DNA from: Chara braunii
Lineage: Eukaryota; Streptophyta; Charophyceae; Charales; Characeae
DNA length: 36,425 nt
Direction: 5' to 3'
Assembly (NCBI GenBank): GCA_003427395.1
Contig: BFEA01000006.1
Span: forward strand, 1,589,754 to 1,626,178
Under the pieces are notes generated by a model. The model searched no databases. It was not told the DNA's origin and saw only the letters and a program-made list of their open reading frames with translations. How positions within the stretch are numbered: position 1 is the first letter of the stretch; each line of letters opens with the position of its first letter. Both the position numbers and the translations under genes were made by a program. This document shows positions 29,519 to 36,425 of this stretch, piece by piece.

Positions 29519-31299
29519 ATTCTCCTTGAAGGACGCAGATTGCAGCTGTTTCAGTTTTCTTCTTTTTCTTTTTTTCCCCATCCTCACTTCTTTTCGTAGT
29601 GCGTGACTCTTGACAACCATTCCAGTTTGGGGTGTCTAGTTTTTGTCCGTTGCACAGGCTTTGCCCTGTTCAGTGGCGGGGGAGGGAAAATGCTGCCTTG
29701 AGTGGGTTGGCGCCAGTCCCCACTGTTTGCTTCGAATTTCGATTGACCTCTGCACACTAGGCCGGCCCCCCGCTCCCGCGCCTGTCTCCCAATTGCCGCC
29801 CCGCCTTTCCTCGTCGAGCCCAACTCGCGCCGTGTTGCCGGCCGCCGCGCCGCTCTGCCCGCGTCATGGCCCGTCCATAGGGCGTCGATGCCGACGGCAC
29901 TCGTATTGCTCGCTGGCCCTTTCACCGTCTTCTCCTGTCTGTTCAGCGCAAGTCGCACTTATCGTTCTCGTTTGTTTGTCGCTCCTCTGTGCGTTTATCG
30001 GCTGTTTCCGAGGAGGTATTTCGTTTGTGCTCATGGGAGGAAATACGCGTCTCCTATTGTGCTTGGAGGGAAGAGGCGTGGCGCAGGGCAACCTATTGAT
30101 CTCTTGTGCTAGGAGCAGGAGTCGGCAGCAACGAGCAGAGAGAGAACGCACTGTACCATTCGTGTGTCTATCTATCTGCCGGTCTTTTCGCTGAAAAGTG
30201 CAGTTTTGCAGCACCCAAGAGAACGGTCTATCACTAGGGCGACGTGTTATTAGCATTTCTGACGTTGGTTAGGGCAACTGGCTGGCAAGTCCTTTCTTCT
30301 ACTCTTGAGTGGCTAGAGCGCGTGCCTAGAGGCGTAGTATCGCAAGTCGTGTGGTATCCATCGATTCGTTTCTGTTCTGCAGAAGCCGTTGCTGTGAATA
30401 TGGCAAGATGGATAATGAGAAGGACGTTCGCAAGTAAGTTGTTTTAGTGCCATTCACTGAATCGCGATGTAATGGGTCGACTCATCTTCTACCTAGGCAC
30501 GGACAAAAGCGAAATCTTGCATTGCACGGAAAAGGCACAGGCAGATGCGAGCGCCATCTCAGGGTTGGCATCGTAGAGGTGGTCAGTGACGGGCATCCAC
30601 CTGCACATGAACGTTGATGAAAGCTAGCGTTACTCTTCGCTCCCTCCTCCCTCGACCAACTGATTCGATTTTCCCGTTGGGCGAACCGCATTCTCTTTCT
30701 CCTCGTGGCGTGAAAATTCAGCGCAAATGAGGGAGGGAGGACGTTGGTCGAACGAAACCCTTCTTTCACTCCCTTTGTCTTCCTCTCTCTCTCTCTTTCC
30801 TCTTCAGTTGTTCACTCTTCCGTCTTCCCGAAACAGTGTGCAACGGGCTGATTACCCTTCATCGCTTGATTGCTCTTTCGTCTTTCCACGTCAGACGGCA
30901 GGCGCGATGCAACCGACTGACTGATTGCTCTCCCTGTAGTTGCTTACGATTGCTATCCTCCTGGTGCGGCATAAGCGCTAATGCGGAATCGACACGTGGA
31001 GAATATGTGGAGGTGGTGTCGATGATACGGAGAGAGGCGAGCGTCCCGCTGGTCTGACCGCTGTTCGTCACCTGGCAGGGAGAACAAGGAAGAGTGGATC
31101 CCATAGAATCCTCGCTGTTCGTTGTCCAAAGACTCGTCGTCACTAGGGAGGTTCGCTGTGAACTGCCGTTCGTTTCTTCAGCCACCGAGGGCTCGAGCTT
31201 TGGTTAAACGCAGTAGTGCAGAGCTTTGTTGAAACGCAGTAGCAGTGCAGAAGGGAAGGAGTGCGAGCGTTTTCTTCTCGTCTCGTCGGTGTGGAGTTG
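29519..31299 (+). promoter_or_regulatory. GC-rich upstream region of TPX2
   Basis: GC- and CpG-rich DNA (notably 29640-29890) upstream of the TPX2 leader, plausibly promoter and untranslated exons. A pyrimidine tract at 30780-30800 and a possible donor CGCAAG|TAAGT near 30432 are present. I see no convincing upstream coding exon and cannot place the transcription start. Confidence 0.35.
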
Positions 31300-31697
31300 T
31301 CGGTGCATTGGCAGAGTTAAAGCGGAGAAGTGCTTTTGGCACGTGACTGTATTGATATCAGCGCGGGAAAGAGTTGGAAGTTTGAATCCAACGGAGCTGA
31401 AAACGTTTTCCCTTCAGTCTCTCCGGGCCTGCAAACGCCGAGCGGGAGAGTACCCGTTTCCCTTGTTCGGCTCGCGCTTGTATGGATTAAGCGCGGGAGA
31501 GAGTGGGAGGTCGGGATTCGACGGAGCTAGCGAGCGTTGAGTCTTTTCGTCTCGGCTGCTGTGCAACTTTTCGGCGTGCATTCGGAAGTTGACGGGGAGA
31601 CGGGACAAGCGCCGGCGATTCCCTTTTTCTTGTTTGGTGCGTGATTGCGTCGATTAAAAATAAGGAGAGAAGTCAGAATTCTGTATCCAACGGAGCG
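31300..31697 (+). repeat. Degenerate repeats in the TPX2 leader
   Basis: Three diverged units end in (C/G)ACGGAGC: TCCAACGGAGCTG at 31391, TTCGACGGAGCTA near 31521 and TCCAACGGAGCGA near 31690, the last running into the start codon. Units share GTGCATT(G/C)G, TGATTG-like and GGGAGAGA-like phrases. Spacing is about 130 and 169 bp. Confidence 0.6.
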
Positions 31698-31699
31698 AA

Positions 31700-31823
31700 A
31701 TGGAAGTCAATTTGTTCGAGGTGGACCCGACGTACGAGCACATAAGTGCTCCCATGTACTACGACTTTTGTCAACCAGCAGAGTCCTCTGACGCAGACGA
31801 ATGGTTTGCAGCCAATGGAGAAG
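31700..31823 (+). CDS. TPX2: TPX2 exon 1: Aurora-kinase-binding N-terminus
   Basis: TPX2 is a microtubule-associated protein of the nucleus and spindle that binds and activates Aurora kinase and promotes Ran-dependent spindle assembly. The exon encodes 41 residues plus one base. Residues 12-23 (YEHISAPMYYDF) and 32-36 (ADEWF) match the family's N-terminal pattern: an aromatic residue, then acidic/aromatic-A-P, an aromatic-x-F motif, a short acidic linker and a tryptophan-phenylalanine. In known TPX2 these are the two segments that contact Aurora A. The start is the first ATG after the leader, in good context (gcgaaATGG), directly ahead of the motif. The donor is GAAG|GTAGGC, phase 1. The exon is too short for ordinary frame finders. 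Family assignment is firm; whether the full gene is intact cannot be seen. Confidence 0.85.
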
Positions 31824-34783
31824 GTAGGCAGGGAAAATAAGTTACCTCTCTACTTCTCATTACATAGAAGAGAAAGAGACCGCGCCAACCGGCAACTCTG
31901 TTTATCCTGCTAAGTATTTGTCAGACTCCATGAATGAATGACCGACGTTCTTTACAAATCAATGACCTATCACCCGTAGCATGGGTAGGCATTGTTACTC
32001 ATTACCAATTAAAATGTGTAATAACTTATATCACATGGGTTGGTCATGCGGCTCCGCTGGGAAACCGAGCAAATCCACAGCGCTTGAACCGTTGTCTTTC
32101 AGTCTCTTTAGTGTATAAATGCATCTTGACAGTGTAGATCTTTATTATTGTGTAATATATTACTTATCTGCGCACGCATTGTCGCCCTTTCTTTATTATT
32201 GTGTAATATATTACTTATCTGCGTACGCATTGTCGCTCTTAACCTTTAGATAGAATAAACAAAAATTGTCTATCGAATGATGCGGTCGCGCTTGTGTGGG
32301 GAAAAACTGAAAAACTGACTACCTGTAGTCCACGAGAGCTTGAACGTTTTTCTCTGTATCTCTATACTGAAGAAATTCAACCTCACAGTCTAGATCTTTG
32401 TTGCGCGTATAATCATTCATCTTCTTATACGAACCTTTCATATATCGTACGACTTTCCCTTTATCATATAACACTACTGAACATCGATGTAATGCGTAGA
32501 TATGGGAGGACATCTTATAGAGACTCCCTTTGGCGTTGTCCTCCAGAACAGCATGACAACGGTATATTTTAATGTAGGAAGAATAACCTCAATATCCACA
32601 AGATCATGCACATTTAAGAACTCCTCAACCCATCGCGAAAAAGGAGGGCACCATGAGCAAGTGGTGAACTGACGAATGAAGTAGGGCACCGGTAGCGAAG
32701 TACGAAGAAAGCGAGTACTTCCCTTACTACGTCGTCTTACGAACAGAACGCACGGTGGTTATAGCTGCATCCGGGCTACTTTCAGTCTATATACAGCAAT
32801 ACTAACCGTACGTTCTATTCTGTTGAAGACGTGTAGTAGTGCAGGGTGAAGACTGCGGTAAAGGAGAGCATGCATGCAAGAGCTCATTTTGTTTTCTACA
32901 GTGAGAAGGGTGGAGAGGGAGAGAGACAGATGGCGCTTCTGTGGGATGGTGATGTGGACTTCTGCTCTGGGCACACCCGTACGTCCGTCTTCTAACATCG
33001 GTATTTCGAGCGGTATTTGAGGTAGAAGAGATCAGCGCCTTACGTTGCTCCGTGCTTGCTAAAGCTGTCTGCTGATAGTTGCTTCTGGTCATATCCGTAT
33101 ATCTTCTAACATCGCCTTCAGGCTCTTCCATCTTATCCCCTCGACTGACCTGAGTGTCCTGGTGTTTAGCTTCTCTTCGACCAATGAAGTCGTTGTCAGT
33201 CTCTTCTGACGTCTGTTTTATCTCTATTGTATGACTAAATCCTATGTGAAGATCGTTCGCAATCTCTTCCGACGTCCTGGTTTATCAGTATTTTATCACT
33301 GAATTCTACGTGAAGAAGAAGAAGAAGAAGAAGAAGTATATTGAGTAGTGAAAACGTGCGTGTAAGCTGAGTCTAGTACGCTTGGTTATGTATGCAAGAG
33401 CTTTCGAAGCCTGTACGAAAGCCAGTTGGCTCCTGTTTTCACTATTATCTTCCCACAGCCGAAGTCGTTCGCCTCGCTTGAACCCAAATTGTGAACTATC
33501 CTGTGGTGACGTCTGCAGCAGATATTCTTTTGTGTTTTCCAATTTGCCGAAACCTACCATAGGCCAGGTGGAGTTGAGTTCCCCTCCTATCTTATTTCAT
33601 TCAGGCAGTTATGCTATATTATTGTACTCAGGCACTTCTTTCTCGTTGGATTTCGTTCGCTCTCGTTTCCTCCTATCGGTCTCTTTGGGTCTTTTTTTAT
33701 GCTTCTCTTTATCTCTTTCGTTCTCTCTTGCCAGTTCTTCACGTTTCGAAGCAGTGCCCCTTGGCTCTCGACGTACGATCCCCGTTCTTCTTCTCATTAT
33801 CTGCGTGCTCGTTTTTCTCTCCTGTTTTCCTCTATCGGTCTCGCTTTGCTCGATTATTCCTGGGTGCTTCTTACCCCCCTCTGTGTAGACCTCGGGTGCT
33901 ATCTTCTTCCCATGTCGACTTCTCTTTATCTGTTCATTTTGGCCCTCACTTCTTTCCTCTGTTTGTCCTGCAATCCTCTATTGCCTCTCGTTCTCTGTGT
34001 CTGCTCGTGTCTACGGACCTCCTTACGCTGCTTCTGCGTTTATCGGCTTCTCTTGCCGGTGATAACTCGTCCATTAACGCGCGTATTCTGTGTTCGCTCA
34101 CCTGTCGAGTTGCTGCTTGCTTTTGCTAGTTTTTCTATCTGTTCTTGTGTTTTCGGCTTTCGTAACGTATTCTGTGTGCTTGCTTTTGCTACCTGTTTTT
34201 CTCTCTGTTCTTTTGTTTTCGGCTTTCGTTATTTTGAGATTTGCGAGATGGACCTAGATTTTCTGTAGATTTGTTGTCTTTATGGCCAGGGACCGTTAGC
34301 ACCAGAAATTGACCGTTGCGGATCCTCGCCATGGTTGCACGCGTTGCACGGATGCAGGCGGATCACTCATCCTGACGGCCTGAAGTAACACTGGCAACTC
34401 CGTGCTGCATTCTGAGGATAAGTAAGTAGGGTCGTTTTTCCCCTTGGAAACATGGATATGTATGACGTTTTTTTTGTCATGGAAAGATTGCTGGGCTGGG
34501 TCTAATGCCATAAAATCCCCTAGAGTTGAAGGGAGGCGGCAAAAACGAAGGTCGGTTTTTTAAGGTACACTACTGAGAGAATGCAGTCACGGCGAGAAGT
34601 ATCAGAGGGTAAAAGATGAGAACGACGGAAAACATGAGGCAGGCGAGCATACGAGGCTGAGGATTAAGACAGTTGATTCGAAGCAGAACGGGCAGAAGGC
34701 TCGGATTAGGGAGGTGGTGAAATTTGGATGTGGAGGCAGCGAGGATGGAAGAGGAAGGAGGATGAGGGAGAAGGATGAGTACA

Positions 34784-34858
<75 letters not shown>

Positions 34859-34927
34859 GGAATGAGATAGGCGTGTTGCATGTTGTGTGGGTGGTTGATA
34901 CCTGTAAGTGTTTGGTTTTTATTGCAG
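31824..34927 (+). other. TPX2 intron 1
   Basis: A 3.1-kb intron by the model. It holds a 51-bp perfect-looking tandem duplication (32141-32191/32192-32241), a 63-bp diverged duplication (33186-33248/33249-33311), (GAA)5 at about 33315-33335, a strongly C/T-rich stretch 33600-34250 that keeps plus frames open, and (GA)33 at 34788-34854. An extra exon is possible: cttcccacag at about 33458 is an excellent acceptor, but the following sequence has a stop in the phase required by exon 1. Confidence 0.5.
34788..34854. repeat. (GA)n microsatellite
   Basis: About 33 GA units near the end of intron 1. Confidence 0.97.
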
Positions 34928-35040
34928 GTGGGCCGCGAGTACGGTCTTGTTCTCGATCTGGGGTTCACAGTGAATCAGCGTCGCGGGTATCCTCGGACAG
35001 AGCATCAACTCAGTCGGTGAAGTCTCACGTCAAAGAGCAG
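34928..35040 (+). CDS. TPX2: TPX2 candidate exon 2
   Basis: It follows the acceptor ttttattgcag and accepts the phase-1 base of exon 1 (codon GGT). It then reads 37 codons, Ser/Arg-rich (GPRVRSCSRSGVHSE ... VKSHVKEQ), to the donor CAG|GTTCGC in phase 0. The sequence after the donor is a C/T-rich intron. Ser/Lys/Arg-rich, poorly conserved sequence after the Aurora-binding segment is usual for the family, so homology cannot prove it; support is splice sites and phase. Confidence 0.6.
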
Positions 35041-35470
35041 GTTCGCTCTCTTCCATCTCTTTCTCTCCTCCCTCGTGTCTTTTTTCCTTCCCTACTGTAT
35101 TCCATGCTTCTCTCTCTGTTTTCCCACTGCGACCGCGTCTTCCCTCGAACATATGGCACACTGGTTACAATGTGTACGAGCTATCTTCCGGTTCGAGTAC
35201 AGTCGTCGTGTACGGGGGAAGACCGTCGTCTTGCTGTACGAGCTCGGCTACATGCCAGACACCTTTTCACAGACGAAGCTGACGTTAGCGGCCTTACCCT
35301 TTCGCTGACGTTAGTGGTCAGCTCATTGTCAGTCGTACGAAAGAACACACGCATACTTGTAAGCTGTAGGCCTATTCATCAGGGTGAAGAAGATCTTTGT
35401 GTCGGAGCGGAGGTGCAAATGCTGTTAGTCAACCCGACATCCGCTGGCCTAACCGGGCTAATCTTCTCAG

Positions 35471-35521
35471 CCCATCACCTTCCGCGGACAGGAGAGTGAA
35501 AGCAGAAAACGAAGAGAAGAG
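35471..35521 (+). CDS. TPX2: TPX2 candidate exon 3 (microexon)
   Basis: Acceptor gctaatcttctcag, 17 codons (PITFRGQESESRKRREE), donor GAG|GTACTC. Phase 0 on both sides agrees with exon 2. The charged composition fits a linker. Overlapping frames are also open here, so this is a prediction from splice context only. Confidence 0.45.
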
Positions 35522-35793
35522 GTACTCCCAGGAAGGCAGGGAGAGCAGTTTATGGATTACGAGGGGCTGATTTTACTTAGCAACAAGGCTTGTCAATGGT
35601 GCTTCGCTCTGGGCCGGCTAAAGTGACCGACTTTCCATTCCGGGTTAAAACTTAAAATAGAGTGGATCTTAGAATCGTACCTTTGTTGTACACCTCGATA
35701 TCGTTTCTTTTTCTGCTGCCGTCAATCGTGTTGTGGAGGCTTGCTCTATTTGATCTGTTCTACTTTTCAAATCTGCGTGTTGTCCTTGCGCAG

Positions 35794-35873
35794 GGGACAC
35801 TTTTCAAATCTGCGGAGTTCCAGACGATAGAACCCAAAGGGCCAGAAGACTATCTAAATGTTGCAATAGGGAG
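35794..35873 (+). CDS. TPX2: TPX2 candidate exon 4
   Basis: Acceptor tgttgtccttgcgcag, phase 0, reads GTLFKSAEFQTIEPKGPEDY and six more codons, with a weak donor GAG|GTTTAG in phase 2. If that donor is not used the frame stops at 35898. A 15-base direct repeat, CTTTTCAAATCTGCG, spans the acceptor (about 35763 and 35800), which could be a small duplication or an assembly slip. The remainder of the gene, including the C-terminal TPX2 repeats, would lie beyond the window. Confidence 0.3.
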
Positions 35874-35898
35874 GTTTAGAGGAGTTGGAACAGTTTAA

Positions 35899-36399
35899 TC
35901 TGCTGTGTAAATAGACCAAAGACTAAAAGCCAAAAGTTATAAAAAGAAGGTTAGAAGAGCAAGGCTAGAGCTAATAGTCTGTGTGCGTGATTCCGACCAA
36001 GGTAATTGAGGTGGATCTCTCTCTTTGCGTTCTGGAGTGGAAGTTCAATTTGAGTGAGTCGGGAAAGAGCGGATTTGACTGTGATCTTGAACCGAATGTA
36101 CTTGTGGCATCGGGGCCGTCCGCGGACCTACCAGCCCGACAGCTCGGATTGCCCCGCGATTTAAAAATTTTAAGATCCCGGGCCAATCGGGGCCGTCGGC
36201 CTGGTACCAGTTGCCAGTTGGTCAACGGCCCGGATTAGAACTTCGCAGCGCTAGGGCTGCCAGGCGTGGGGAGAAACCGGTTCCAGGGGGGGCCGTCTCC
36301 TATAGGGTGCAGCGGTTCGGCCCCCGCTTATGTGCGCATGTCCTCGGCGGCGCACGGAGCCTGTGTGTAGCGAACGAGACAACATTCACTCACACGGCT
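35899..36399. other. No further exon resolved
   Basis: GC-rich after 36100. A possible donor CCAAG|GTAATT lies near 36000. Frames are open on both strands without recognisable content. Confidence 0.35.
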
Positions 36400-36425
36400 G
36401 CCCGCCCGCCCGCCCGCCCGCCCGC
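36400..36425. repeat. (CCCG)n microsatellite at window end
   Basis: Six CCCG units running off the end. Confidence 0.95.

Noticed and set aside
30305-30370. tRNA-like phrase GAGTGGCTAGAGCGCG
   Set aside because: No matching acceptor, anticodon or T-arm.
33382-34268. Long plus frames downstream of TPX2 exon 1
   Set aside because: C/T-rich intron sequence leaves all frames open; no domain.

Overview
The window looks like nuclear DNA of a streptophyte (a land plant or charophyte alga). Two things support this. There is a short interstitial array of the plant-type telomere repeat TTTAGGG at 1101-1132. The only protein I recognise is the N-terminal exon of a TPX2 spindle-assembly protein at 31700-31823, with YEHISAPMYYDF followed by DADEWF, split by consensus GT-AG introns. 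There are no operons, no prokaryotic signals and no rRNA. Most long open frames are shadows of microsatellites (AAT, CA, GAA, CT, GA) that simply lack stop codons. Species cannot be fixed from the sequence.

Layout. 1-3500: AT-rich DNA, a tandem hairpin repeat (290-550), microsatellites and a degenerate TG-rich minisatellite. 3500-8440 and 14950-19990: two diverged copies of a long repeat in opposite orientation, a roughly 16 kb imperfect palindrome whose arms share at least three collinear anchors. Inside each arm are short exon-like blocks with good splice sites (4240-5210 on +, 18747-20561 on -) that may be remnants of a spliced gene or transposon. 7672-10805: a dense chain of hairpins, including ten copies of a motif with a nearly constant 20-base loop and stems of five different sequences that keep their pairing. 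11095-11660: an alternating A-B-A-B-A tandem repeat. 13015, 22400 and 26840: three copies of a second hairpin-rich repeat (E2). 22830-25600: AT-rich DNA in which I see nothing. 25600-27640: decayed copies of the first repeat, interrupted by an E2 copy. 28121-28725: a three-unit 225-bp tandem repeat. 29345-29518: a long foldback resembling a small-RNA precursor. 29520-36425: upstream region, leader and first exons of TPX2; the gene probably runs off the end of the window.

The most unusual signal is the recurrent conservation of hairpin structure across repeats: stems change sequence but stay paired while loops stay constant. It is seen in the 8.1-10.8 kb hairpin array, in E2 and in the long inverted repeat. 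This suggests RNA- or single-strand-DNA-level selection on, or generation of, structured mobile repeats. The sequence supports the pattern; the mechanism is inference. None of the repeats shows codon-like conservation where I compared copies.
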